DNA from: Natrinema pellirubrum DSM 15624
GTDB taxonomy: Archaea > Halobacteriota > Halobacteria > Halobacteriales > Natrialbaceae
DNA length: 64,000 bases
NCBI RefSeq assembly: GCF_000230735.2
Contig: NC_019962.1
Coordinates: 1,116,001 to 1,180,000 of the forward strand
Reading direction: 5' to 3'
A program made the position numbers and the translations under genes. The notes under the pieces are model-generated. The model ran no database searches and had not been told where the DNA came from. It was given only the letters and a program-made list of their open reading frames with translations. Each line of letters begins with the position of its first letter. Within the stretch, counting starts at the first letter, position 1. Positions 44,434 through 53,909 of the stretch are shown here, piece by piece.

Positions 44434-45408
44434 ACTGTCCCGGCCGACGCCGAACCCGGAACCGTGTATCAGTTGAGCGGTACCGCGACGGTCGGTGAGA
44501 CGACCGTCGACATCACCGGTGACAACGCAATCACTGCCGCCGACGATACCGGAACGGACGGGGACAGCGATGACGACAATAACACCGACCCTGACAACAA
44601 CGATGCGGATCGATCGATAGAGCAAACCGAACTGATGCCGGGCGAATCGACGACGGTAACCGTCTCCGCCAATCTGCAAGAATCGGCAGACCTCTACTGG
44701 GAAACGTCGTTCCAACCTGCGTTCGAGAGCGCCGAATTCGTCGATAGCAGTGGTGCGGATTTCCCGGTCCTTGAGTCCGATAAAGGCTTGGCATCGTGGG
44801 GCAACGTCGACGCTGTTACTTTCAGCTACGAAGTGACCGTTCCGGAGAACGCTACCCCGGGAGACACGTTCGAGATCGAAGGGACGATCAGCGACGGGGC
44901 AGAGACGTTCGAGAGGAGTATTCAAGGCGATTCGACGATCGAAGTCGTCGAAGCGTCGGCGACCACTGGCAGCCTGGAACTCAGCGACCAATCCGTTCCG
45001 ACGGGCGATACGGTCGTTGTCGATACAGCGACGGCAAACGTCGAATATGCCGCAGTAGTCATGGCAAACGGCACCGAAATCGGCTCTAGTGCGTCGATTC
45101 AGGCCAACGAATCAATCGAGAACTACGCCATAGAACTGGACGAACCACTGGAGGAAAGTCAGTCGGTTACTGTTCGTCTCCATGCAGCACAGCAAGGGAG
45201 TATCGACCAGCCACTCGAGACGACCGAAGGACAGATCGAATCAACCACGACAGTTTGGGTCGGTGCTGCGGCCTATGCCGATGAGAGCGGAATGGTCGGT
45301 CAAACAGGGACTTTCGAAGCGATCGGCGACTGGCGAGCGGGAGAGATCACTGATTCGGTAGTGTTTGACGTGATCGGAAGCTGGCGAAACGACGTACCCG
45401 TCCGCTAA

Positions 45409-45759
45409 AACCGTTTCAACCGCAGTAGTACTCTATTACGTCGCTATACTGGCGGTCCTGACTGTGCTGAAGCGAGAACCATCGCCGCTTATTTTCGATC
45501 GTTGCTTTTGGTATCCACTCGCAATACGTGGTGCTAACGGAACCGAGTACGTGGAACCGAGTACGGCTCTAATCAGTTGCTGCCCCTGAGTAATAGTAGC
45601 ATGATCCGGGGGAGGCCGATCCACAAAGCATTTACAGGGTACGGATATAGGTTAATCTGCCCCTACCCAAAGGAAGCCCAACACATTCCGTTCGGTCGGC
45701 TCCCATCTGGGAGCCGATCGGTGGAGTGGTCGCTTCCAGCAAACTAATAGAAATAAACC
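45409..45759. other. Promoter and leader region of the S-layer gene
   Basis: 351 bases without a gene. GGATATAGG near 45642-45650 is a TATA-like box; transcription would then start near 45670, giving a leader of about 90 nt that contains the stem-loop at 45693-45720. Confidence 0.45.
45693..45720 (+). promoter_or_regulatory. Strong stem-loop in the S-layer gene leader
   Basis: CGGTCGGCTCCC and GGGAGCCGATCG pair over 12 positions (one G-U) around a 4-base ATCT loop, ending 39 bases before the ATG. In an abundantly expressed surface-layer gene this could protect the message or control initiation. Confidence 0.55.
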
Positions 45760-48630
45760 ATGACAGAAAACACAACCATGCGTGAAAAGGGACGTTCACT
45801 GTTCCTCGCAGCGCTTATGGTGCTTTCTGTAGTTGCGCTGACCGCCTCGTTTGCCGCTCCCGCAGCGGCTCAGAGCGCGGACACTGCAGAACGCACCCTC
45901 TCGAGTACCGAAGCCCAAGCAGGCGATGTAGTTGAGGTCACTGAAACGATCCAGCTGAGCGAGTCCGGAACGGTCGACTGGAGTGCTGAATTCAGTCCGG
46001 CCTTCCAGAACGTGGAATATACGAGCACTGATAACGCTGACTTCCCGACGTTCGACAACGATAAGGCACTTGCTTCGTGGGGCGACGTCTCCGAAGTGAC
46101 GCTCGTCTACGAGGTCACGATCCCTGACGACGCGAACGTCGACGATACCTACACGATCAGTAGCTCGCTTTCCAGCCCCGAAGAAACCGATGTAACCGGC
46201 GAAGACACCATCACCGTCGTCGACGGCAGTGACGGTGGTGACGGCAGTGACGGTGGCAACGAAGACAACACCGGCGACGGACCTCGCTACGAAAACGATC
46301 TGTCCGTCTCCCCCGGTGACACCGTCTACCAGGGCGAGGAAGATACCGAATTCTCCGACGAGTTCACGTCGGACGTCCTGAACGGTGTCGAGAACGGCGG
46401 TGCCGAGGGTGAGCAACTCTCGTTCCCGATTCCGCAAGATCAGGAGACCGGTGTCTACGGTGATGGTAACGAAAACACCGTGACGGTCACCGACCCGCGC
46501 GTTGACGATATCACGATCAACCGTCTGGACGACAGCGGTAACGAGATCACTGACGTTGACGGCTCCAGCATCACGACCGAGGACGCCGATCAGATGAACG
46601 TCGTCGCGGACTACAACTTCGACGACGCCGAATACGCCGAACTCACCATCACGGACGAGAGCGACACCGACATCACGAACCAGGTCCTCGCGTCTGGTGA
46701 GGATGACACGCTCAAAGACGGTGAACCCGTCCGACTCGACCTCTCCGACGAGGACGCTGGCACCTACACCTTCACCGTCGAAGGTGGCGAGAACCTCGAC
46801 TTCGGTTCCGCGGCTGACACCACGACGGTCGAGATGACGACCGACGACGACCTCGGCCTCGAACTCGCGACGAGCGACGCCGTGCGCGGCGATAACGTCA
46901 AGTACACGGTCACCAGCGGGAGCGACGATGACCTGCACTACGTGGTCATCGAGAGCTCCGACTTCCGTGACGGTGTCTCCCCGGACAACGCCGAACGCAT
47001 CTTCCGCAACGTCGCAGACACGGAAGAGGTCGGTGCGTACGACGCGGATAACGACGTCAAGAATCCGGCCGACATCGAGGATGCCGACTTCGCGTGGGCT
47101 CAGGTCGAGATGGACGGCACGACCGCCGTCGGTCAGATCGAGACCCAGTACGTCGACGACTCCTCGATCGATGTCGACGTCTACAACAACGATGTCGCCA
47201 TCGATCAGATCGACGACGCTGACTCCGAGGACGACGTTTCCCTCGACGTCTCCGAGGGCGACATCTCGATCGAGAACCCCAGTGACACCTACGTCGTCGG
47301 CTCCGAAATCGACGTGACCGGGAGCGCGACCGGTGCCGACGAGGTCGCACTCTTCGCTCGCGACAACAGCGACTGGGAACTGATCACCCAGAACATCGAC
47401 GTCGACTCCGACGACACCTTCGAAGAGGAGGACTTCGTCCTCTCCAGCAGTGACCACGGTGACGGTGCGGACATTCTGAGTCTGCCCGGCACGTACCGCT
47501 TCGGTGTCATCGACCAGTCCGATGCCGACGAAGTGATGAACGACGACAACACCATCGGGACCTCGGACTTCAACCAGGGATCCAGCGCCAGCATGTCGCT
47601 GCGCGTGGCCGAAGGTGACCTGACCGCCGAGTTCGAGACGATCAACGGCGAGATCGCCGAGGACGTCGACGAGGACATCACCTTCGAAGGCACTGCTCGC
47701 GGCCAGAGAGAAGTCGTCGTCGCGTTCGTCGACCAGCGCGGTAACACGGTCGTCGACACGGTCTCGGTCGATAGCGACGACCACACGTTCGACGAAGAGG
47801 ACTTCTCTCTGGCGGGTCTCTCGCAGGGAACGGTCTCCGCACACGTCATCTCGGACGGTCGTGACGATCAGTACGGTGACGACGACCTTCCCGGCACGTA
47901 CACCGACATCGTAACGTGGGTCGACGAGCTTGAAGACGAGAGCCTTACTGGCGACCAGATCCGTGACCGTATCTCCAGTGAGACGGTCGACGAGTCCGCC
48001 AGCGACGACCGCATGGTCACGGACACGTTCCGCTACACGGACGCTTCGACCACGGTCGAGTCCGTCTACCCCGAAGGGGCTGCAGCTGACGGCGTCAACC
48101 CCGTCGGCATTGACGACACGATCGTCGCCGAAGGCCAGACCAACCTCCAGCCGTCCGACAACACGATCTCGGTGGAGATTCTCGACGAGGACGGTACCTC
48201 GAAGGAAATCGCCAGCACGGATGAGTGGAACACTGACGGTCAGTGGTCGCTCTCCGTCAGCACCGACAACCTCGACGTCGGCACCTACACGCTCGAATCG
48301 GACGACAGTGAAACCACCGACCGTACCGACATCGAGATCGTCGAAGAACGACAGGATGACGACGGTGACGACGGCGACGACGGCACCGACGGTGACGACG
48401 GCGAAGACGACACCGACGGTGACGACGGCGACGACGGCACCGACGGTGACGATGGCGACGACGGCACCGACGGTGACGACGGCGACGACGGCACCGACGG
48501 TGACGATGGCGACGACGGCACCGACGGTGACGACGGTGACGACGACGGGACGCCCGGCTTCGGCGTCGCTGTCGCCATGATCGCGCTGCTCGGTGCTGCG
48601 CTGATCGCACTCCGCCGTAACGACAACTAA
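45760..48630 (+). CDS. S-layer glycoprotein with PGF-CTERM tail
   Basis: 956 residues. The signal peptide (REKGRSLFLAALMVLSVVAL) ends in PAAAQ. The first mature domain, AERTLSSTEAQAGDVVEVTE to VTLVYEVTIP, repeats the domain of the neighbouring split gene. The long acidic middle has S-layer/BGTF-like Ig domains (YQGEEDTEFSDEF, DLTAEFETINGEIAEDVDED). The stalk is not the usual Thr-rich one but a run of GDDGDDGTD units (about residues 866-927). It is followed by PGFGVAVAMIALLGAALIAL and RRN, the PGF-CTERM signal cut and lipidated by archaeosortase A. It should form the cell wall lattice. The second ATG at 45778 is an alternative start. Confidence 0.92.
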   Translation: MTENTTMREKGRSLFLAALMVLSVVALTASFAAPAAAQSADTAERTLSSTEAQAGDVVEVTETIQLSESGTVDWSAEFSPAFQNVEYTSTDNADFPTFDNDKALASWGDVSEVTLVYEVTIPDDANVDDTYTISSSLSSPEETDVTGEDTITVVDGSDGGDGSDGGNEDNTGDGPRYENDLSVSPGDTVYQGEEDTEFSDEFTSDVLNGVENGGAEGEQLSFPIPQDQETGVYGDGNENTVTVTDPRVDDITINRLDDSGNEITDVDGSSITTEDADQMNVVADYNFDDAEYAELTITDESDTDITNQVLASGEDDTLKDGEPVRLDLSDEDAGTYTFTVEGGENLDFGSAADTTTVEMTTDDDLGLELATSDAVRGDNVKYTVTSGSDDDLHYVVIESSDFRDGVSPDNAERIFRNVADTEEVGAYDADNDVKNPADIEDADFAWAQVEMDGTTAVGQIETQYVDDSSIDVDVYNNDVAIDQIDDADSEDDVSLDVSEGDISIENPSDTYVVGSEIDVTGSATGADEVALFARDNSDWELITQNIDVDSDDTFEEEDFVLSSSDHGDGADILSLPGTYRFGVIDQSDADEVMNDDNTIGTSDFNQGSSASMSLRVAEGDLTAEFETINGEIAEDVDEDITFEGTARGQREVVVAFVDQRGNTVVDTVSVDSDDHTFDEEDFSLAGLSQGTVSAHVISDGRDDQYGDDDLPGTYTDIVTWVDELEDESLTGDQIRDRISSETVDESASDDRMVTDTFRYTDASTTVESVYPEGAAADGVNPVGIDDTIVAEGQTNLQPSDNTISVEILDEDGTSKEIASTDEWNTDGQWSLSVSTDNLDVGTYTLESDDSETTDRTDIEIVEERQDDDGDDGDDGTDGDDGEDDTDGDDGDDGTDGDDGDDGTDGDDGDDGTDGDDGDDGTDGDDGDDDGTPGFGVAVAMIALLGAALIALRRNDN
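48357..48546 (+). repeat. 27-base tandem repeats encoding the GDDGDDGTD stalk
   Basis: About seven units of GGTGACGACGGCGACGACGG plus CACCGAC, with synonymous changes (GAT/GAC) and one unit altered to GEDDTD. The near identity suggests expansion by slippage, so stalk length may vary between strains. Confidence 0.8.
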
Positions 48631-48642
48631 GCAGTCGAACTA

Positions 48643-48690
48643 CCAGGCTTCTCGCCTGGCCCTTGTCGCACATTCCTTTCTTTCGGCGTC
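48643..48690 (+). terminator. Hairpin and pyrimidine tract after the S-layer gene
   Basis: CCAGGC (48643-48648) and GCCTGG (48654-48659) form a stem with a TTCTC loop 12 bases after the stop. It is followed by a pyrimidine-rich stretch ending CCTTTCTTTC. Confidence 0.55.
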
Positions 48691-48979
48691 GCTACTCGGC
48701 CAGTGACGACGCCAGCAGAAGCGATCCGTTCGCCGTCGCTGCGAGAGCTCGAGCCTGATCGCTGACGCTCGTTCTACACGACCGCGTCCCGTTCTACTAG
48801 GATCTCCTGATCCTCGAGACGCTTCTGGATCCGTCGATCGGACGCACCCTCGTCATCGTACGACCGGCTCGACAGTCCTGCAGTTCCGAGCCGAGATGCG
48901 TACTTCACTGACGGTCTGGTTCTTCTGAAAACCCACCAGAAAGTACTTACCAGCGTAGGCAAAGGTTCCGGTAACTACC
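48691..48979. other. Intergenic stretch after the S-layer gene
   Basis: About 290 bases in which I see no gene and no clear promoter element beyond weak AT-rich patches near 48940. Confidence 0.35.
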
Positions 48980-50611
48980 ATGCAGCTACGCACCGCGCTC
49001 TTACCAACGCTTTTCGCTCTCTGTCTCCTCCTCTCGACGGTCACGGTCGGCGTCGGGGTCGCGACGACCGACGTGACGAACGGAACCGAAACCGAACCAG
49101 AACCTGCCGACGGAACGGTCGGCTTCGCCGCGGCGGAAACCGTCGACCAGCGCGGCGACGTGGCGACGATCCGACTCGAGTTCACGAACACCGACGAGAC
49201 CGACCTGTTGATTCGCTCGGCACAACGGAACTACAGGGCCGATCTTCGGGTCCGCGACGAGAACAACGACGGGACGGTCCACGTGCGATTTAACACGTTC
49301 CGCGGCCTCGAGCGCGACGGTCGTCCGGCCTTCGCTGCCGCGGGGGCTGACAGCGCCACCGTCCGCGAGCAGTCGACGACCCAATCGCTTCCCGTGCTCG
49401 AGTCGGGCCGCTACAACCTGATCGCGGCGACCGAGACGTCCCGCGTCGCGGCCGTGTTACGGCTCGACGACGCGACCAGCGGGGAGAGTCGAAGTATGGT
49501 CGTCGCCCCCAATTCGACCGCGGAGTTCGATCGTACCGTAACCGCCGAATCACTGACAAACGAGCGCGAGGTACCGACCAGGGTTGCACAGGGCGATCGC
49601 GACCGGGTCGAGTTCGAGGTCAGCGGGGTTGAGGGCCTCCTCGAGGGAGCGACACCGAACGACCGGCTCGTGTTCGCGAACGACAGTCGTCCGGGAGCTG
49701 AAACGACCCATTACCTCCGGCTGTCCCCCGATCGCGACCTTGAGACCGTGCGGACGATGGCGATCGACTACGACGACAGCGGGGGAGCCGCACCGAACGT
49801 TCAGGGGCTCGGCTGGCGGAACATCGCAGCGCTCGGCGTCGACTCGAACGGCGACGGCCGCGTTGATCGTACCCTGAAACACGCCGTGACCGGCGTCCGG
49901 ACGACGTCCGACGGCGAGCTCGAGGTTCGGTTCGACGGCTCGGTTACGATCTCGGACTCGGAGACGCTCATCGCGGCGTATCGGGCGACGAATCCGAGCG
50001 AGAGCGGCACCGCTGACGTTCGCGTCAGCTTCGATTCGGGGCAGTACGTCGAAACCGGGACCGTCGGATACGGACTGCCCAGCCAGGGCACCCTCGGCCA
50101 CGGTGTCGATCTCCGGCTCCGATCGGCTGATGATCCATCCGCGTCCGTCCCGCCGCTTGCCGCCACGACAGTCGCGTACGAGCCGACGACGAACACGCTC
50201 ACCGCCGCCGTCGATACGGCGAGCCTCGAGACAGGTACGTACGCGGTCCAGCTCCGTATCGACGAGGAATCGCCGCTCGATCACGAGCGAACGGTCCTGA
50301 GAGAGGAGTTCACCGTCGTCCCTCGATCGGTGACGATCTCGAATACGGGACTGACGAACGAGTCGACGCTGGCCGTCGCTACGTCGACGAATCTCGCACC
50401 GGGGAGTCCGGTAACGATCCGGGTACGGACGGACTCACTGCAGGGCGGCTACCTGATCGAGCGTAGTTCGACGGTCGACCGGGACGGGACGGCGTCGTGC
50501 GAGTTCGACCTACTGGACACCGAGTCCCCGCTGCTGATTTCGGTCAGGCAGAACGACTCGGTACTCGCGGGCCCGATCGAGTACGAACCGTCGACGAGCG
50601 AAACGTCCTAA
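48980..50611 (+). CDS. Exported surface protein, BGTF/DUF7827-like
   Basis: 543 residues. The signal peptide (hydrophobic LLPTLFALCLLLSTVTVGVG) is followed by four or so beta-sandwich repeats. Features are GFAAAETVDQRGDVATIRLE, a DSNGDGRVDRTL segment that may bind Ca2+, and VPRSVTISNTGL near the C-terminus. It resembles the domains of haloarchaeal BGTF/S-layer-associated proteins I recall as DUF7827, but has neither a PGF-CTERM tail nor the WR module; how it stays on the surface is unclear. No operon partner. Confidence 0.78.
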   Translation: MQLRTALLPTLFALCLLLSTVTVGVGVATTDVTNGTETEPEPADGTVGFAAAETVDQRGDVATIRLEFTNTDETDLLIRSAQRNYRADLRVRDENNDGTVHVRFNTFRGLERDGRPAFAAAGADSATVREQSTTQSLPVLESGRYNLIAATETSRVAAVLRLDDATSGESRSMVVAPNSTAEFDRTVTAESLTNEREVPTRVAQGDRDRVEFEVSGVEGLLEGATPNDRLVFANDSRPGAETTHYLRLSPDRDLETVRTMAIDYDDSGGAAPNVQGLGWRNIAALGVDSNGDGRVDRTLKHAVTGVRTTSDGELEVRFDGSVTISDSETLIAAYRATNPSESGTADVRVSFDSGQYVETGTVGYGLPSQGTLGHGVDLRLRSADDPSASVPPLAATTVAYEPTTNTLTAAVDTASLETGTYAVQLRIDEESPLDHERTVLREEFTVVPRSVTISNTGLTNESTLAVATSTNLAPGSPVTIRVRTDSLQGGYLIERSSTVDRDGTASCEFDLLDTESPLLISVRQNDSVLAGPIEYEPSTSETS

Positions 50612-51419
50612 ACTGGTTGGGAGAGGTGACGGCGAAATCCGTTCGACTCTCTCGAGCGAATTGGTGACCGTTCTATCTGCTGGGGTGTATAAATGGCCGT
50701 CCGTGGGCAGGTTCGTCCTACAGCGCGCGAGTGACCGGGATTACAGATCCATTGACACTTCGCCCAATTCCGCGATCGAACGCGAGATACGAGCGTCACT
50801 GACGCCCCTGTCGACCGCTGCGATCAGCTCGACACCCTCGGAGCGGCGACCGTTTCGCCGCACTCATTGGAACTGTCACGGCGACCACCCAGAACGTCGA
50901 CTGTGGGACGGACGAAGGCGAACACGCAGCTAAAGCGACGAAAGCGTAACCGGACACGATCGGTCGAGTGGCGCGGTTAGGATTCAGTCGTGTCCGAATG
51001 GAGCAAGCAGAACGGCAACGTTGCGGTCTCCGGGCGACTCGGATACGACCGCGACGGCCAACGAAAAGTCGGGCGGCACTGGCGGCGGACGGCCGCTCAG
51101 GAGGGTCAGAGCCAGCGCGTCGTCGTAACGGACTGGAAACGGACATTGGGGCGGCAACGCGGAGCAGGCCCGGGCCGTGATCATCGAGCAAGGCGGTCGA
51201 TGGGCGGTGGTGATGGCGGCGGTCTTCCCGAAGTGGAGGTTACGCGACGGCCCGGCGAGAAGCGCACATTCTGGGATACGTGATCGATTACATAGGTTGA
51301 CGAGCAATAGCAACTTCAATATTGAAATAGCGACCGTCCCGACTGAATCGAGCCTTCTCGGCTAGTCTAAGCGACAGAGTCGTCAGCGACCGATTAGGGG
51401 TGGATCGAGCCGTAATCGG
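50612..51419. other. Intergenic stretch without a supportable gene
   Basis: 808 bases. GTGTATAAATGG at 50684-50695 is a good TATA-like box on the plus strand with nothing convincing after it. Frames across 50960-51290 have poor bias, and I regard them as chance. Confidence 0.4.
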
Positions 51420-53906
51420 TCACTCGTAGACGTCGCTCGTGGCGACCAGTCGCTTCCAGAGACTCGTGGAGTCGTTGTATCTGGCCCACAGCAACATCGC
51501 CGGCGGGAGGGCGACGATCGACGTAACGAACGAGTAGGCGACGCTCAGCGCCATCAACAGGCCGAAGTCCCCGAGTACGGGCGTAATCGCCAGTGCGAGC
51601 GCACCGGTTCCGAGCGAAGTCGTGAGCATACTTCCCATGAGCGCACCGCCGGTTCCCGAAAGCGTCCTCGTAATCGCAGTGAACGCATCGTTCGTTTCAC
51701 TGAGTTCGTCGACGAACCGGTGTGTCGTGTGGACGGAGTATGCGATCCCGAGCCCGACGGAAATCGACAGGATCGTCCCTGTCAGCGCGTTCAGCGACAT
51801 GCCGAGGAGCCGCATCGTGGCAATCAAGAGCGCGATCGCGATCAGGATCGGGAACACGTTGACGATCCCGAGTAACGGCTTTCGCTCGAGTGCGGCGTAC
51901 GTGATGACGAGGAACACGGCAGTCAAGCCGATTGCGAGGATCAGGCCTTGGACCGACGACGAGAAGATCAGGTCGGTCACCGCTGCGAAGACGACGATAT
52001 TCCCCGTTGCCGTCGCTTCGTAGCGGAAGTCGGTGGCGAACTCGGCGGCGTCCGCGGCCACCGCCTGCTGGGACGCATCGCCGTCGATGGCGTACTCGAC
52101 CTGGGCCTTGCGTCGGTCTTCGGTCAGATACTGTTCCGCCTGCGAGCCGGCCGACGACGCGAACAGTTCGTCGTAGATCAGATCGAGGTTCCGATCGGGG
52201 ATGTCGTTGTCGTTCCGATCGTTCCGATCGACGAGCGCGGCGAACTCGGGATCTTCGGCGGCGTGGGCTTGGATGACCGTGATGATGCTCCGTGCCTCCG
52301 CTTCGCCGCCGGAGCCGACTGCGAGGTTGCTCGGTGGATCGTCGTTCGGGTCGGCCAGAGCCTCGAGCGCGTGGTCGTCCTCGAACGATCCTTCGACGTA
52401 TATCTTGACGGATTCGTCTTGGTCCGTCGCGAACTTGTCTTCGAGGAGGTTGATCGTTTCCGTTACCGTGTACTCGTTGGGGGCGAGCGGGGCCGGGACG
52501 TATGAGACGTACGCGGGTTGCTCTTCGGGAGGCAGGAAGTCCTCAGTGTCGAATGAGGTATCAACTCCCGCCCCGTACCCGGCCGCCGCGCCTCCTATGA
52601 CGATGAGTACGATGACGAACACGAGCGGTGCGTGGCGACTCGCCTTGGCGGGCATCGCAAGGAGGCGTCCGAGGGACGAGTCCTCGGATGCGATCGGGTC
52701 CGAGCCGAACTCGGGGATGCCGAACCGCTCGCGAAGTTGGTCGACCTCCAGCTTGGCTGCCGGAAGGAAGATTCCGAAGATGAAGAACGTGAAGATGATC
52801 CCGACACTCGAGGCGATTCCCATGTTCCGGATGGGGCCGAGGTCCGAGATCACGTTCGCCCCGAACCCGAAGACGGTCGTCACCGTGACAATGACGAACG
52901 CGACCATAAGCTGATTGTTCGCGGTCCGCATCGCCTCGAGCGGTTCGTACCCCTGGACGGTTTCCTCACGATACCGGTTGACGATATGAATCCCGAAGTC
53001 GACCCCGACGGCCAACAACAAGACAGGAACGGAGACCATCTGCTGGTTGAACGGAATCCCGGAGTATCCGAGGAAACCGAACGTCCAGATGACCGTCATC
53101 AACAGCGCCAGAAGCCCCAGCGCGAGGTCGATCGGGTCCCGGTACGAGATCGCAAGGAAGGCAAGCAACAGGAGGACGACCACGGGCATGACGAGCGTCA
53201 TCGAGTCACCGATGACGTTCGCGGTCTCCGCGTCGGTGATACCGCTCCCGAACGCACGAATGTCGCCCGTCTGGTCGCTCGCGATCGACTTGATCGACAG
53301 CTGAATGTCGGTCAAGTCGTCGTCGGTGAACTCGTTCGGGATGTCGTGGGAAATCACCGTGATCGAGGCCGACGCCGACGCCGCCGTCGGGTTGAAATCC
53401 GTGGACAGGGTGCGCTTAAACGTGGGATCGTCGCTCTGCTCCCGGATCGCCTGTCGAATCTCGGTAGTCGTCGCGGATTCGATTACCTGCCGCTGTTCGG
53501 CCGGTGTGGTCGCCGTCGGATCGATCGCCTGAGCGATAAGCGGTGCGGGTCCGTTCGCCGACTCCATGCGGAGGTCCTCGCGCTGTTCGACGCGTTCGAG
53601 GACCAGCAGACTCCGGATGAGGCCTTCCTTGGTCAGAACGTTATCTCCGGTATGGACGAGCTGTGTCGTCTCGTCCGAGGTCTGGAACGGGCCTTCGAAC
53701 TCCTCGTTGACGGAGTCAAGCGCGTCCTGTTCCGGGAGGTCTTCGGTAAACGAGTCCGTCGAATCCGTATCGGTGGTGACCAGTCCGAATCCACCGGCGA
53801 AGACGACGGTGAGGACCAGAAACCCGATCACGACTGTTCGTGATCGGGCGATGATCACGTCATTGAGGGTTTCGGTCGCAGTCTCGATTCGCTCGCCCGC
53901 TGTCAT
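51420..53906 (-). CDS. RND-superfamily exporter (MMPL/HPN type)
   Basis: 828 residues. Internal duplication of one membrane helix, a ~170-residue extracellular loop and five helices. The first half begins SRTVVIGFLVLTVVFAGGF and has VPVLLLAVGVDFGIHIVNRYREE; the second has SVGLGIAYSVHTTHRFVDEL. These GVDFGIH/GLGIAYSVH helices are the proton-relay helices of MMPL-type transporters. The substrate is probably lipid or hydrophobic; not determinable. Three bases separate its start from the upstream COG1361 protein gene, so the pair is one operon. Confidence 0.92.
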   Translation of the reverse strand: MTAGERIETATETLNDVIIARSRTVVIGFLVLTVVFAGGFGLVTTDTDSTDSFTEDLPEQDALDSVNEEFEGPFQTSDETTQLVHTGDNVLTKEGLIRSLLVLERVEQREDLRMESANGPAPLIAQAIDPTATTPAEQRQVIESATTTEIRQAIREQSDDPTFKRTLSTDFNPTAASASASITVISHDIPNEFTDDDLTDIQLSIKSIASDQTGDIRAFGSGITDAETANVIGDSMTLVMPVVVLLLLAFLAISYRDPIDLALGLLALLMTVIWTFGFLGYSGIPFNQQMVSVPVLLLAVGVDFGIHIVNRYREETVQGYEPLEAMRTANNQLMVAFVIVTVTTVFGFGANVISDLGPIRNMGIASSVGIIFTFFIFGIFLPAAKLEVDQLRERFGIPEFGSDPIASEDSSLGRLLAMPAKASRHAPLVFVIVLIVIGGAAAGYGAGVDTSFDTEDFLPPEEQPAYVSYVPAPLAPNEYTVTETINLLEDKFATDQDESVKIYVEGSFEDDHALEALADPNDDPPSNLAVGSGGEAEARSIITVIQAHAAEDPEFAALVDRNDRNDNDIPDRNLDLIYDELFASSAGSQAEQYLTEDRRKAQVEYAIDGDASQQAVAADAAEFATDFRYEATATGNIVVFAAVTDLIFSSSVQGLILAIGLTAVFLVITYAALERKPLLGIVNVFPILIAIALLIATMRLLGMSLNALTGTILSISVGLGIAYSVHTTHRFVDELSETNDAFTAITRTLSGTGGALMGSMLTTSLGTGALALAITPVLGDFGLLMALSVAYSFVTSIVALPPAMLLWARYNDSTSLWKRLVATSDVYE

Positions 53907-53909
53907 CGA

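Larger units (their letters stand above)
41929..45408 (+). pseudogene. Secreted two-repeat surface protein gene split by nested insertion elements
   Basis: Joining 41929-42258 to 44434-45408 restores 434 residues without frame change. A signal peptide (RTVGIIFVGLLVLIGGLAIT) is followed by two copies of a ~105-residue beta domain: copy 1 from DADRSIGSTEVAPGETTS, copy 2 from DADRSIEQTELMPGESTT. The copies share AF..V/AEFV, W.....VTL/FSYEVTVP and a closing D.TIEV/DNAITA strand. The same domain opens the mature S-layer protein downstream. Then comes a CARDB-like region and the C-terminal TFEAIGDWRAGEIT plus VVFDVIGSWRND module. The insertion leaves a 112-aa exported stub. Confidence 0.85.

Noticed and set aside
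45796-47844. Open frame of about 680 codons antisense to the S-layer gene
   Set aside because: It is Val/Asp/Arg-rich as expected for antisense reading of an acidic gene. No family features.
50612-51419. Candidate small genes in the space between the exported protein and the RND exporter
   Set aside because: The frames lack bias and motifs. One good TATA-like box has no credible gene behind it.
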